A stretch of 64,000 bases of DNA from JANOYJ01 sp963792485 (GTDB lineage Bacteria > Pseudomonadota > Alphaproteobacteria > Rhizobiales > Rhizobiaceae): the NCBI GenBank assembly GCA_963792485.1, contig CAWBWL010000011.1, positions 1-64,000 on the forward strand, in the 5' to 3' direction. Both the position numbers and the translations under genes were made by a program. Below, piece after piece: positions 1 through 11,128 of this stretch. A model generated the notes under the pieces. The model was given only the letters and a program-made list of their open reading frames with translations. It was not told the origin of the DNA and did no database searches. Each line of letters begins with the position of its first letter. The first letter of the stretch is position 1.

Positions 1-30
1 GGCGCGGCGCTGCAGGCGATTGAGTTTTAA
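1..30 (+). CDS. possible 3' end of an upstream gene (partial)
   Basis: The first 30 bases read in one frame as GAALQAIEF followed by a TAA stop, which could be the tail of a gene that begins outside the window. Nothing else supports it: nine residues are too few to recognise a family. Bases 31-172 that follow hold no other gene and should contain the promoter and leader of the next gene. Confidence 0.25.
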   Translation, partial: GAALQAIEF

Positions 31-172
31 TAATTTTACATAGAACATCTGTCTGACAGCGGCGCATGCGCGCCTGTTTATGACATCCGCCCGATTGTTC
101 ACCGCAGCCCCCTGCGTTTCTCTCCTGCAAGCCCGCCGCTTCCGGTTCGGGCTGAAGCAACAGGAGACGAAA

Positions 173-934
173 ATGACCAGGAAATATCTTAAGACAGGCG
201 CAGCAATCGTTTTCGTGGCGACCGCCGCTTATGTGCTGGCCAGCCCCATGGCGCTGGCGCAGGCAGCTGGCGAGGGCGCGCTGAAACAGGCGAAAGTGAT
301 TATCGAGCACAATGCCACAGACAATGACACCGGCTTTCAGGCCTTTGTCGACGCCGACGGCTGGGAGAAGCTGGAGATTATCGGGCCCAAGGGGCTTGTC
401 GCCGAGTTTTCGGGCCGCGATGCGGTGGGCGAGCTTGGCATGACCGAGCTGTTCATGGAATCGCATGAGCCGGAGAACGTCAAAATGCCGATTGCCGAGC
501 TGCTGGCGAAAATGCCGGCCGGCGATTACGAGTTTCGCGGCGCGGCGTCCAAGCTCGGAGGGCAGAGCGGCGTGATGACCGGCAAGGCGCTGTTGACCCA
601 TGAAATTCCGGCGGGTGTCGAACTGATCGAGCCTGCTAAAGACGCCATAGTGCCGCGTGCGGACCTCAAAATGCGCTGGCAGGGAACTGGCAAGGCGCTG
701 GACGGCTCTGACATCAAGCTGATTTCCTACCAGCTGATCGTCGAAAAAGTTGAGGTGCCGCACCCAAACATGATCGGCAAGCGCGGCCTCAGCATGCATC
801 TGCCTGCGTCCGTGACGGAAATGACGGTGCCGGCGGCTGTTCTCGAGGCTGGGGCGGAGTATAAATGGGAAGTTCTGGCCATTGAGGAAAGCGGCAACCA
901 GACGCTGACCGAGGGCACATTCAAAACACAATGA
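173..934 (+). CDS. secreted hypothetical protein
   Basis: A 253-residue protein of unknown function. I start it at the ATG at 173 because a CAGGAG ribosome-binding site lies 6 bases before it and because this start gives a clean signal peptide: MTRKYLK, a hydrophobic stretch ending near ALAQA, and probable cleavage around residue 30. A longer reading from 80 has a charged leader with no such site. The mature part looks like beta-rich extracellular domains. Its C-terminal third (from 'EPAKDAIVPRADLKMRW' onward) resembles a fibronectin type III-like fold, ending in 'YKWEVLAIEESGNQTLTEG'. It probably sits in the periplasm. The next gene starts 31 bases downstream, so the two may be co-transcribed. 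I do not recognise a named family. Confidence 0.75.
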   Translation: MTRKYLKTGAAIVFVATAAYVLASPMALAQAAGEGALKQAKVIIEHNATDNDTGFQAFVDADGWEKLEIIGPKGLVAEFSGRDAVGELGMTELFMESHEPENVKMPIAELLAKMPAGDYEFRGAASKLGGQSGVMTGKALLTHEIPAGVELIEPAKDAIVPRADLKMRWQGTGKALDGSDIKLISYQLIVEKVEVPHPNMIGKRGLSMHLPASVTEMTVPAAVLEAGAEYKWEVLAIEESGNQTLTEGTFKTQ

Positions 935-965
935 CATGATGTCGTGAGTTTGGGAGAACCACGCG

Positions 966-1526
966 ATGAAACGGATTTATGTGTTCGCCGCACTGGCATT
1001 TGCGCTGTTCGCTCTGCTGGTCGTGGTCGAGAATTTGCAAAGCGCCGAACCGTTCGAACTGGCGAATTTTGCCATCGACCTGTTCGAAAAGGCGCTGCTG
1101 GTTCTGGCCGTCGCGGCAACCGCCTATGTCGCGCTTGAAACGCGTGTTATGCAGCGCGAGCGGATTGACCTTCTCAATGATCTGTCGCGCGTGCGCAATG
1201 AAAGTGACCGCTGGCGGGCGGCGGCGCGGGTGCATATTGACGGGCTGGGCCGCGCCATCCGCGACCAGTTCGCAGCCTGGAAACTGACCGACAGCGAGGC
1301 AGATATCGCGCTGTTGATGCTGAAAGGCCTGACGCAGAAGGAAATCGCCCATTTGCGCGGCTCGGAGGAAAGCACCGTGCGCCAGCAGGCGGCGGCGGTT
1401 TACCGTAAGTCAGGCCTTGCCAACCGCTCGGAGCTTGGGGCGTATTTTCTTGAAGACCTGCTGGCGCCGGATGAAGCGCGCGGCGAGGTGCGGAAGCTGG
1501 AGATTGTCCGGTCGCCGAAGGCATAG
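966..1526 (+). CDS. membrane-anchored LuxR-type HTH protein
   Basis: A 186-residue protein with two predicted membrane segments (about residues 5-22 and 37-57), a charged helical linker, and a C-terminal LuxR/GerE-type helix-turn-helix at about residues 107-165. The motifs LTDSEADIALLMLKGLTQKEIA and STVRQQAAAVYRKSGL are typical of that domain. It lacks a receiver domain, so it is not a normal response regulator; it probably binds DNA while tethered to the inner membrane. The start at 966 has a GGGAGA site about 8 bases upstream. It follows the secreted protein by 31 bases on the same strand, which suggests a shared transcript. Target genes cannot be told from the sequence. Confidence 0.8.
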   Translation: MKRIYVFAALAFALFALLVVVENLQSAEPFELANFAIDLFEKALLVLAVAATAYVALETRVMQRERIDLLNDLSRVRNESDRWRAAARVHIDGLGRAIRDQFAAWKLTDSEADIALLMLKGLTQKEIAHLRGSEESTVRQQAAAVYRKSGLANRSELGAYFLEDLLAPDEARGEVRKLEIVRSPKA

Positions 1527-1578
1527 CGGCGCAACAGTTTTCTCGACTCCGCCGCCAATTTATGCAAATCCGCCCGCC

Positions 1579-2227
1579 ATGAAACCCCTCATCAAAATCT
1601 GCGGCCTCTCGACGCCCGACACCGTTTCGGCGGCGCTGGACAATGGCGCGGACATGGTCGGGTTCATCTTCTTCCCGAAAAGCCCGCGCAATGTCAGCAT
1701 TGAACAGGCCGGAAAGCTGCGGCAGGCGGCGATTGGCCGGGCGAAGGCCGTGGCGGTGAGCGTGGATGCTTCGGACGAGGCGCTGGATGCCATCGTTTCG
1801 GGCATGAAGCCGGACATGCTGCAATTGCATGGACATGAGACGCCGGAGCGCGTCGCGGCGGTCAAGGCGCGGTTCGGACTGCCGGTCATGAAGGCCATGT
1901 CCATCCGCGAGCGCGCCGACCTTGACCAGATCGCGCCCTATCTCGGCATTGCCGACAAGTTCCTGCTCGACGCCAAAGCCCCGAAAGGCTCGGAACTGCC
2001 GGGCGGCAACGGGGTGTCGTTTGACTGGACGCTGCTCTCCGCGCTTGACCCCAATCTCGATTACATGCTTTCGGGTGGGCTTGAATGCGGACAATGCCGC
2101 CGAGGCGCTGCGGGTCACCAATGCGCCGGGGCTGGACCTTTCTTCCGGCGTTGAAAGCGCGCCGGGGGTCAAGGACGTTCGCCTGATCGAAGAGTTTTTT
2201 GCCGCTGCTGGCGGCTGGAGAAAAGTC
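1579..2227 (+). CDS. trpF: phosphoribosylanthranilate isomerase (frameshifted)
   Basis: TrpF catalyses the isomerisation of N-(5'-phosphoribosyl)anthranilate to CdRP in tryptophan synthesis. The N-terminus MKPLIKICGLSTPDTV holds the conserved KICG motif. DMVGFIFFPKSPRNV, MLQLHGHE and the phosphate-binding LSGG near residue 168 follow the family order. After LSGGL the frame breaks. Dropping one G from the GGG at 2077-2079 restores NADNAAEAL and the typical tail SSGVESAPGVKDVRLIEEFF, giving about 216 residues, the usual length. In that restored frame no stop occurs before trpB; a TGA at 2229-2231 lies in the third frame. A second base error near 2200-2225 is likely. The end coordinate is therefore approximate. 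Confidence 0.9.
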
Positions 2228-3449
<1,222 letters not shown>

Positions 3450-3472
3450 ACCGGCGAAATGTCCAGTGTTGG

Positions 3473-3506
3473 TTGATAGGCTTGCTTCAGTAACGCATTG
3501 TGTTAC
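3473..3506 (+). promoter_or_regulatory. candidate promoter and operator of the toxin-antitoxin pair
   Basis: TTGATA at 3473-3478 could act as a -35 box, with a weak -10 (CATTGT, 3496-3501) 17 bases on. An inverted repeat GTAAC-N7-GTTAC (3490-3494 and 3502-3506) overlaps the -10, where an autoregulating ribbon-helix-helix antitoxin would be expected to bind. This is inference from position and symmetry only. Confidence 0.4.
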
Positions 3507-3539
3507 ATTGCAACGCAACCCAAACAGGAGGCCACCGAG

Positions 3540-3839
3540 ATGCCTACCGCAACATTCTCCATGCGCATGGATGCCGACATCAAGCGTCGTCTGGAGAAAA
3601 GAGCAGCCCACATGGATCGTTCTGCTGCTTGGGTCGCCCAGCATGCCATTCAAGATTACCTGGCGCGGGAAGATGCGCTGATTGCATCGGTCAAGGACAT
3701 TCTTGAAAACGATGACGGGCGTCGCATTTCAGGCGAGGCTGTGATGGCATGGATGGAACGTTGGGCCGATGGCCACGACGACCCGTTTCCTGAAGCCGAT
3801 ATTCTCTTGACACCAGAACAGATCAAAGAATCTGCATGA
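3540..3839 (+). CDS. ribbon-helix-helix antitoxin (CopG/ParD-like)
   Basis: A 99-residue protein beginning at 3540, with a strong AGGAGG site about 10 bases upstream. The N-terminal ATFSMRMDADIKRRLEKRA followed by SAAWVAQHAIQDYLA is the beta-strand plus two helices of a ribbon-helix-helix DNA-binding domain. The acidic C-terminal part (ILENDDGRR to ILLTPEQIKESA) is the usual toxin-binding tail. The gene overlaps the following RelE/ParE-type gene by four bases (ATGA), the classic antitoxin-toxin arrangement. It should neutralise the toxin and repress the pair's own promoter. Its position between trpB and trpA marks it as an insertion into the trp cluster. Confidence 0.85.
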   Translation: MPTATFSMRMDADIKRRLEKRAAHMDRSAAWVAQHAIQDYLAREDALIASVKDILENDDGRRISGEAVMAWMERWADGHDDPFPEADILLTPEQIKESA

Positions 3840-4126
3840 GACTCACGTACCGACCGCAAGCGGAGCTCGATTTGCGGTGGTTCACTCATTATTACCACAG
3901 GCATTTTCCCGAAGGTCGCAAGCGGGCAAACCAACATCTGCGTGCCGCTATCGCGCTTCTGCTTGAAAACCCGTTTGTCGGCACTCAGTTGGAAGGGGTA
4001 AATGCACGAAGACACCCAATCCGGCGAACGCCCTTCGTTCTCATTTACACAGTTGTGGGTGACACGCTCGATATCATTCGTGTATGGGACGCCAGAGCCG
4101 ATCCCGCCCGACTGAATGAGAAATAG
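3836..4126 (+). CDS. RelE/ParE-superfamily toxin
   Basis: A 96-residue basic protein. MRLTYRPQAELDLRWFTHYY at the start and the C-terminal RTPFVLIYTVVGDTLDIIRVWDARADP match the RelE/ParE toxin fold (two N-terminal helices, then a four-stranded sheet ending in 'I..V.D.R.dP'). ParE toxins act on gyrase, RelE toxins on ribosome-bound mRNA. The strand order and lack of obvious RelE catalytic residues favour ParE, but I cannot decide. The start overlaps the antitoxin stop by four bases. trpA starts only 6 bases after the stop, so trpA is probably translated from a transcript that also carries the toxin pair. Confidence 0.82.
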   Translation: MRLTYRPQAELDLRWFTHYYHRHFPEGRKRANQHLRAAIALLLENPFVGTQLEGVNARRHPIRRTPFVLIYTVVGDTLDIIRVWDARADPARLNEK

Positions 4127-4132
4127 TCTTTC

Positions 4133-4973
4133 ATGACCACCCGCATCGACACCAAATTCGCCGCCCTGCGCGCCGAGAACCGCCCCGGCCTCGTCACCTA
4201 TTTCATGGGCGGCGATCCGGATTATGCGACTTCGCTCGCCATCATGAAGTCGCTGCCCAAGGCTGGCGCGGATGTGATTGAGCTTGGCATGCCGTTTTCC
4301 GACCCGATGGCGGACGGTCCGGCGATCCAGGCGGCGGGCTTGCGGGCGCTGAAGGGCGGGCAGACGCTGGTCAAGACACTGCAGATGGCGGCGGATTTCC
4401 GCCAGGGTGACGATGACGACGCCGATTGTCATGATGGGCTATTACAATCCGATCTACATTTACGGCGTCGAGCGGTTCCTCGTGGATGCGAAGGCTTCGG
4501 GCGTTGACGGGCTGATCGTCGTCGACCTGCCGCCGGAAATGGATGAGGAATTGTGCATCCCGGCGCTGAAAGCCGGGCTGAACTTCATCCGCCTTGCGAC
4601 ACCCACCACCGACGACAAGCGCCTGCCGGCGGTTCTCGAAAACACATCCGGCTTCGTCTATTACGTCTCGATGACCGGCATCACCGGTTCGGCGCTGACC
4701 GACACGTCGAAAGTCGCGCAGGCGGTCAAGCGGATCAAGGGCCATACCAATCTGCCCATCGCCGTCGGCTTCGGCGTCAAGACGGCGGAGCAGGCCAAGG
4801 TCATCGGTCAGTCTGCGGATGCGGTGGTGGTCGGCTCGGCCATTGTCCAGCAGATCGCCTCGAGCCTCGGCAAGGATGGCAGGGCAGGGCCGGAGACGGT
4901 TGACCTCGTCGCCACCATGGTGCGCGGCCTTTCCACCGGCGTGCGCGCGGCGCGGCTTGCGGCGACGGTCTGA
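4133..4973 (+). CDS. trpA: tryptophan synthase alpha subunit (frameshifted)
   Basis: TrpA cleaves indole-3-glycerol phosphate and passes indole to TrpB. Conserved parts are FMGGDPDYATS, the catalytic Glu in VIELGMPFSDPMADGP, the catalytic Asp in GLIVVDLPPE, and the phosphate-binding VGFGVKTAEQA and VVVGSAIVQQI. The frame breaks in a GAC/GAT repeat near 4415-4420. Removing one base gives DFRQGDDDTPIVMMGYYNPIYIYG, the normal family sequence. The corrected length is 279 residues, typical for TrpA. The start at 4133 lies six bases after the toxin gene. accD follows 42 bases later, the usual rhizobial order. Confidence 0.93.
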
Positions 4974-5015
4974 AGTCCCTAGATTCATCGTCAAATCAGT
5001 AGCGGAGTCCGACCG

Positions 5016-5900
5016 ATGAACTGGATCACCTCCTATGTGCGCCCGAAGATCAATTCGATGCTGGGGCGCCGCGACATGCCGGAAAATCTCTGGATCAAAT
5101 GTCCGGATACGGGCGAGATGGTGTTTCACACCGATCTGCAGAAAAACATGAATGTGATCCCGGCCTCGGGCTTTCACATGAAGATCGGCGCAAGGGAGCG
5201 GCTCACCGGCTTTTTCGACGGCGGCAAATATTCACCGTTCTCGAAAACCCGAAAGCGGCCATCGACCCGCTGAAATTCCGCGACGAGAAGAAATACACTG
5301 ACCGGCTGAAGGACGCGAAGGCGAAAACCGGTCTGGAGGATTCGATCATCAACGCCACCGGCACGCTGCATGGCCTGCCAATTCTGGCCATGGTGCAGGA
5401 TTTCGCCTTCATGGGCGGCTCGCTCGGCATGGCGGCGGGCGAGGCGATCATCAAGGGATTTGAGACGGCGGTGCGCGAGAAGCGGCCATTGGTCCTGTTC
5501 GTCGCCTCCGGCGGCGCGCGCATGCAGGAGGGCATCATGTCCCTGATGCAACTGCCGCGCACCACCGTGGCGGTGGATATGCTGAAAGAGGCCGGGCTGC
5601 CCTTCATCGTCGTTCTCACCAATCCGACGACCGGCGGCGTCACCGCCTCTTATGCCATGCTCGGCGACGTGCACATTGCCGAACCCGGCGCGCTGATCGG
5701 CTTTGCCGGGTCAGCGGGTGATTGAGCAGACGATCCGCGAGAAACTGCCCGAAGGTTTCCAGCGCTCCGAATATTTGCTGGCGCATGGCATGGTGGACAT
5801 GGTGGTCTCGCGGCTGGAACTGCGAACTGTCATCTCGCGCATCCTGCACATGATGCTGAACAGACCGGAGCCTGAAGCCCGGCTCCCGGTTGCAGCTTGA
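5016..5900 (+). CDS. accD: acetyl-CoA carboxylase carboxyltransferase beta subunit (two frameshifts)
   Basis: AccD with AccA transfers carboxyl from biotin to acetyl-CoA, the first step of fatty acid synthesis, and is essential. The N-terminus NWITSYVRPKINSM and WIKCPDTGEMVFHTDL is the alphaproteobacterial form, in which the zinc-ribbon cysteines of the E. coli protein are mostly absent (only one Cys here). The carboxyltransferase core follows: AMVQDFAFMGGSLGMAAGE, FVASGGARMQEG, LTNPTTGGVTASYAMLGDV. One missing T near 5231 (KYFTVLENPK restored) and one extra T at 5711 (GFAGQRVIEQTIREK restored) give about 294 residues. An essential gene with two lesions argues for consensus error. Its stop overlaps the folC start. 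Confidence 0.93.
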
Positions 5901-7231
5901 TATTTTGAAAACAGCTGAAGAGGAAATCGACGCCCTGATGCACCTGCATCCGAAGGGCTTTGACCTGTCGCTGGAGCGCATCACGCGCCTGCTCGAGAAG
6001 CTCGGCAATCCGCATCTCAATCTGCCGCCGGTCATCCACGTTGCTGGAACCAACGGCAAAGGCTCAGCCTCCGCCTTCTGCCGCGCCATCCTGGAAGCGG
6101 CGGGCTTAAGCGTTCACGTCCATACCTCGCCGCATCTCGTGCGCTGGCATGAGCGCTACCGGATGGGCGCGCCCGGCGGCGGCAGGCTGGTGGACGATCA
6201 GGTCTTTGCCGATGCGCTGCGCCGGGTCGCCAAAGCCAATGACGGGCAAAGCATCACCGTCTTCGAGATACTCACGGCAGCCGGCTTCATTCTGTTTTCC
6301 GAGCATCCCGCCGACGCGGTGATTCTCGAAGTCGGCTTGGGCGGGCGTTTCGATGCCACCAATGTGATTCCGAAGCCCGCCGTCTCGCTCATCATGCCGG
6401 TCTCAATGGACCATGAAGCCTATCTCGGCGATACGCCGGAAAAGATCGCCTTTGAAAAGGGCGGCATCATCAAGCGGGGCTGTCCGGTCGTGATCGCGCC
6501 AGCAGCCGTTTGCGGCGGCGAAAGACATGCTGATCGCTCTGGCCGAAAAGGCGGGCGGGCCGCTCGCTGTCTATGGCCAGGACTTCCTCGCTTTCGAGGA
6601 ACATGGCCGCATGGTCTATCAGGACGAGGACGGGCTTACCGATCTGCCCCTGCCGTCGCTGATCGGGCGCCACCAGATCGCCAATGCCGCCGCCGCGATC
6701 AAGGCCGTGCAAATGGCCGGATTTGATGTCTCCGATGAAGAGATTGAACGCGGCATTCTGAGCGCGTCCTGGCCGGCGCGCATGCAGAGGCTGCGGCAGG
6801 GCGAACTCGTCAAGCTCGCGCCAAAGGATTCGGAAATCTGGCTCGATGGCGGCCACAATCCGGGCGCGGGCATCGTTGTCGCCGAGGCGCTGGCCGGGCA
6901 GGACGAGCGCAGCGAACGCCCGCTGTTCATGATCGCCGGCATGATCAACACCAAGGATTCCACCGGCTATTTCCGCGCCTTTGAAGGTCTCGTCAAACAT
7001 GTCTACGCCGTGCCGGTTTCGGGCAGCGAGGCCGGGGTTGCGCCGGAAAAATTGGCATTGGCGGCGCAAGAGGCCGGGCTTTCGGCGGAACCCGTGTCCA
7101 GCGTCGCGGACGCGTTGGCGCTCCTGTGCGATAATTTTGACCCGGACGAAACTGCCCCGCGCATTCTGATCGGCGGCTCGCTTTATCTTGCCGGCGAGGT
7201 ATTGAGACAGAACGGCACAATTCCGCAATAA
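5890..7231 (+). CDS. folC: dihydrofolate synthase / folylpolyglutamate synthase (frameshifted)
   Basis: FolC adds glutamate to dihydropteroate and to folates in an ATP-dependent step. Motifs: the P-loop in VIHVAGTNGKGS, HTSPHLVRWHERYR, EVGLGGRFDATNVI, MDHEAYLGDTPEKIAFEKGGI, and the C-terminal WLDGGHNPGAG. No ATG fits; TTG at 5890 (overlapping the accD stop) or TTG at 5905 are the candidate starts. The frame breaks at a CC at 6499-6500. Dropping one C gives IAQQPFAAAKDML and continues to the stop at 7231. The corrected length is about 446 residues, close to the family norm. A terminator follows directly. Confidence 0.92.
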
Positions 7232-7257
7232 AAAACCCGGCGCGAGGCCGGGTTTTT
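7231..7257. terminator. bidirectional rho-independent terminator
   Basis: Five A, a CCCGGC/GCCGGG stem (7236-7241 and 7247-7252) with a 5-base loop, then five T. It works in both directions and sits between the convergent folC and trxA genes, overlapping the folC stop. Confidence 0.9.
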
Positions 7258-7277
7258 CAAAATCATTGCTATCGCGG

Positions 7278-7601
7278 TCAAGCCACGGCTGTCTTGATCC
7301 AGTCGTTCAGCCGGCTCTTCGGCGCGGCGCCGACCATATTGGAGGCAAGCGCGCCGGATTTGAACATCAGCAGTGTCGGGATAGAGCGCACGCCATATTG
7401 CGCGCCGAGCTCCGGGTTCTCGTCAATGTTGAGCTTGGCGATCTTCACCTTGCCGGAATGCTCATTGGCAAGCTCCTCAAGCGAGGGCCCGATCATCTTG
7501 CACGGGCCGCACCATTCGGCCCAGAAATCCACGACCACCGGAACATTGGACTCCAGCACCTCGGATTTGAAATTGGAATTGTCGACCTTGACGGTTGCCA
7601 T
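7278..7601 (-). CDS. trxA: thioredoxin
   Basis: A 107-residue thioredoxin, the general cytoplasmic disulfide reductant. The redox motif WCGPC lies in FWAEWCGPCKMI. The cis-proline SIPTLLMF and the C-terminal helix are present. Two ATGs occur at 7607 and 7601. The second is preferred because the AAAGG site lies 7 bases before it but only 1 base before the first, and because MATVKVDNSNF is the usual N-terminus. It lies downstream of addA on the same strand, 72 bases from its stop, and ends at the shared terminator. Confidence 0.96.
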   Translation of the reverse strand: MATVKVDNSNFKSEVLESNVPVVVDFWAEWCGPCKMIGPSLEELANEHSGKVKIAKLNIDENPELGAQYGVRSIPTLLMFKSGALASNMVGAAPKSRLNDWIKTAVA

Positions 7602-7673
7602 GTGCATGCCTTTCGGAAGTTAATTTCGGCCTCTAACTGGGGAGACTCACCAGTGTGTTCAAGCCCCGGTCTG

Positions 7674-10600
7674 TCACGAATTCGCGAGTGCTTCAAGCGC
7701 AGCGTCCATCCGCTCGGATGGCAGGGCGACCAGCTTCGCACCGCCCGTGTAAAGCAGGGCGCATTCGATCGCCTTGTCTGGATAGAGCGGCTGGAGAATG
7801 GCGCGGTACAGCGCCATCTGTGTGAGATAGCTTGCGGGCACGTCTGCCAAGCTGTGCGCGGGCGCGTAGTCTGTCTTGAAATCGACGAGCAGAACGCGGC
7901 CTTCCTCAACTGCGATACGGTCAATCTTGCCTGACACCATGCGGGTTTCGCCGCGCACTCTGACCTGGCCCACTACCGACACTTCCGCACGCGATCCCGC
8001 CGCAAAGGCGGGCTGGAAGCGGGCGTCTTCCAGAACATGCAGCACATCTGCAACCACCGCAGCCTTGCGGATATCCGTCCAATCTGCGGCGGCCTTGTCC
8101 ACATAGCGTGAGGCAACCAGGCGGCGGCTTTCCTGCGGCAGGCCGGGCAGGCTTTCCAGGAGCTTGTGCGTGATCAGGCCGCGCAAAATGGCGTCGGAAG
8201 GCTGGGCCTCGCTCTTGTCGAGAACAGGCGAAGCGGCGCTTGCGCTTGCACCCGGCTCAATCACCAGGGAAGCCCCCGAAGGCGAAAGCGGCCTTGGCAC
8301 CAGGCGCACAGGCGGCAGAGGTGCAAGTAAGCTCGAAGGCAGAGACGCGAACGCTGCGGATTTCCAGCGCACTCCGGGGTGGGCGTTGCTCGTTCCTGTC
8401 TGCCAAACGAGAATATCGCCGCCATAATGGGGCTGGAAAGTCTGCTGAATGATGCGGGGTGCGCTGCCAGTCCGCGCTGGACCATGCTGACCCAGCTCGT
8501 GGACATTTCAGTCGTCTTCGCATTTCCAAAGCCGCAAACGATCAGCTGGTCCTCGGCGCGTGTCATGCCGACATAGAGAAGCCGGCGAAACTCCTCCTCC
8601 TCGCGCTCTTCAAAGCGGCGCGGGCACCAGCGGTTTTCGAGCTGCGGTGCTCCTTTGCCGGCTCCCAGATAAACAGGGGCGATTCTGTGACGCATTGAGA
8701 GCGCAGGGTCCTTATGTTGGCCGGAACCGGATCGACGAGAAACACGATCGGCGATTCCTGACCCTTGGCGGCATGGGCGGTCATGATGCGCACCTCGTCG
8801 CGCTCATCGCTCATCTCGCGCTTGATCTCGGGCGCCGCGCTTTCAAGCGTCTCGACAAAGTCCTGCAGGCCGGACAGACCGGCCCGTTCGCTGGACAGAG
8901 GCGTAGTTGAGGAACTCGTCAATCACGTCACCAGCCTCGATGCCAAGACGCTGGATGAGGCGGGCGCGGACTTGTCGCGTCCCAGAATCCGGGCATAGAA
9001 ATCAAATACGGACAGCCGCGCAGCGCTCCTTACGCCAGCGTTCAAGCGGCGAAGGCGGCGGCGGCATTCTGGCATGCGTCCCTGAAAACGCCTGCAGCCG
9101 CGCAAAGGCGTTTCGCCCGGCTTGCGGTGAGCAGCCAGATCCAAGAGTTCTGGTCGTGAAGCGCAAACAGCGGGCTGCGCAACAATGCGGCAAGCGAAAG
9201 GTCATCGCCGGGCATCAGACAGAAGCGGGCGATGGCGAGCAGATCCTTGACGGCGATGTGCGAGGTCAGCACCAGACGGTCCGCGCCGGAAACCGCGATA
9301 TTGCGGTTTTTCAGTTCGCGCGACAGGGCGTGGACAAAGCGCCCGCGCTTGCGCGCCAGAACCATGATGTCGCGCGCATCGATCGCGCCGGTCGCGGAGT
9401 TGACGTGCCGCTCTTCAGCCAACCCTCAATCGTTTTGGCAATAGCAGCGGCAAGCCGGACCGCTGGCTCGTGCTCCTGCCGCACGCCTTGCAGCCAGTCA
9501 TCCGGTATTTTGCTCCCTTTTCGGCAACAACAAAGGCCAAACCTCCACCCGGCCCGGGCCGTGGACGCGGATCGGCTGGTGCGCTTGATAGTCGTCGTAG
9601 GTGAAAGGCCGCGCCGGTTGTCGTCAAGCGCAAAGACCTGATCCACCGCGCTAAGGACATCGGCAGTCGAGCGGAAGGAAAGGTTCAGCCTCGCTTCGTC
9701 GAACAAATTTCGCCGCGCGCGCCTTCTCGTTTCTGTTCCGGTTTCGCCGAATATTTCCGGTCGCGCGCCCTGAAAAGAGTAGATCGACTGTTTTTCATCG
9801 CCCACGGCAAACAGCGTGCGGTCTGATTTCGCGCGGTTTCGCCGGCAAAAAACTCCTCTCTCAGCGCCTTGATGATCGACCATTGCGCCGGGTTGGTGTC
9901 CTGCGCCTCGTCGATCAGAATATGCCCGATGCCTTGATCAAGCTTGTACTGCACCCAGCCGCTCGCGCCGGGCTGGGTAAGGAGCTTGGCCGTGCGGTAA
10001 ATAATGTCGTCATAATCCAGCATTGCGCGCCGCGCTTTCAACGCTGCATATTCGCGCAGGGCTTATGCCCGGCGATCTGGAAGCCAGGGTGAGAGTGTGC
10101 GGATAGCGGACGTGCGAGATTTGTCCGCGATTTAAGCGATTTCATCAACGGTGCGTCCAGCATCGCGTCGATGTCCGGAAGAACGCCGAGCAGGGCTTTC
10201 TTCAGGTTGTCATTGTTCTTGAGGCGGCTTTCGTCTTTCAATGAGGCTCTCAAGACACTTGTGCCTCAAGCCGCATCCGGGGCGCTCTGCAGCATCCTTC
10301 CAAGATCGTACAAATGCTGTGTATTAACTTTGGACGAATCGGTTGCAATGCGATCATGACGGTTGAACGGGATCGGCGGCGATTTGAGCGGCCAGCCTCG
10401 CAATGGAAGCCTCGTCTCTCCCTTTCAAACCCCATAACCTGAAACAGGCTTGTGCCCGCCCTCCATCCGCGGACAGCATTTGCCAAACGCCGTGATCCCG
10501 ACGCGGTCGCGGTTTCCAGGCACTCTTCGATCAGCGTCTCCAGCGCATGCTCGCCGACTGTGCCGACCAGCGTGGAAACCGTCTTGCTGAACGCCCCGCT

Positions 10601-11128
10601 ATCGGCCTTTTCCAGAACCCGGCGCTTGGCTTCGCTGAAAAAATGCGCGCCGAGCACGTCGTCCATCAGCTCGAACCGCCCGGCAATATTGGCCTCAAGC
10701 GGAAAGCGGCCGAGCACGCTTTGGCAAAAGGCATGGATGGTCTGAATGCGCAGGCCGCCCGGTGTTTCCAACGCGCGGGCAAACAGCCTCCGCGCCTTCC
10801 TCAGTTTGGCGGGCGCAGGCGCAGGCTCGCCCATTTTGACAATGGCGGCTGAAAGCGCCGCGTCATCCAGCGCCACCCATGCCGCCAGCCTGTCGAACAC
10901 ACGGTTCGCCATGACTGCGGCGGCGGCCTTGGTATAGGTCAGGCAGATTATGCAGGAAGGCTCGACATCATTGAGGAGCAGGCGGATCACGCGTTCTGAC
11001 AGAACATGGGTCTTGCCCGAGCCCGCATTCGCTGACACCCAGACTGATTTGGCGGGATCGGAAGCCCTTGCCTGCTGCTGCCGGGTTTCGGCGGAAACCT
11101 CGCCTGTCACCTTGATGCGCCTACTCAT
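7674..11128 (-). pseudogene. addA: double-strand-break repair helicase-nuclease AddA, heavily frameshifted
   Basis: AddA is the UvrD-like helicase plus nuclease subunit of the AddAB recombination complex. In order along the minus strand one sees Walker A in VSANAGSGKTHVL, RIQTIHAFCQSVLGRFP, motif II in LIDEAQDTNPAQW, GDEKQSIYSFQGARPE, LRSPLFALHDQ, AAKGQESPIVFLVDP, RLLYVGMTRAEDQL and the C-terminal nuclease motif LLVDFKTDYAP. These lie in different frames. I count roughly a dozen single-base lesions (near 10403, 10372, 10062, 9833, 9605, 9510, 9420, 9050, 8975, 8897, 8690 and 8445), plus an apparent in-frame TGA at 10266-10268 that could also be a pair of indels. Gene start (ATG 11128, overlapping addB's stop) and total span, about 1150 codons, are normal. 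Lesion density is far above that of any neighbour, so true decay and poor local sequence are both possible. Confidence 0.88.

Noticed and set aside
727..1352. Long open frames on the minus strand opposite the first two genes
   Set aside because: They mirror genes with good starts and clear domains, and have no ribosome-binding sites or family features.
3490..3520. Attenuator-like or trp-leader structure before the toxin-antitoxin pair
   Set aside because: No run of Trp codons and no alternating hairpins; the symmetric element is better read as an antitoxin operator.
5016..5900. Programmed ribosomal frameshifting in accD and other genes
   Set aside because: Sites lack a shared slippery heptamer and downstream structure, the needed shifts go in both directions, and the lesions are scattered over unrelated genes.
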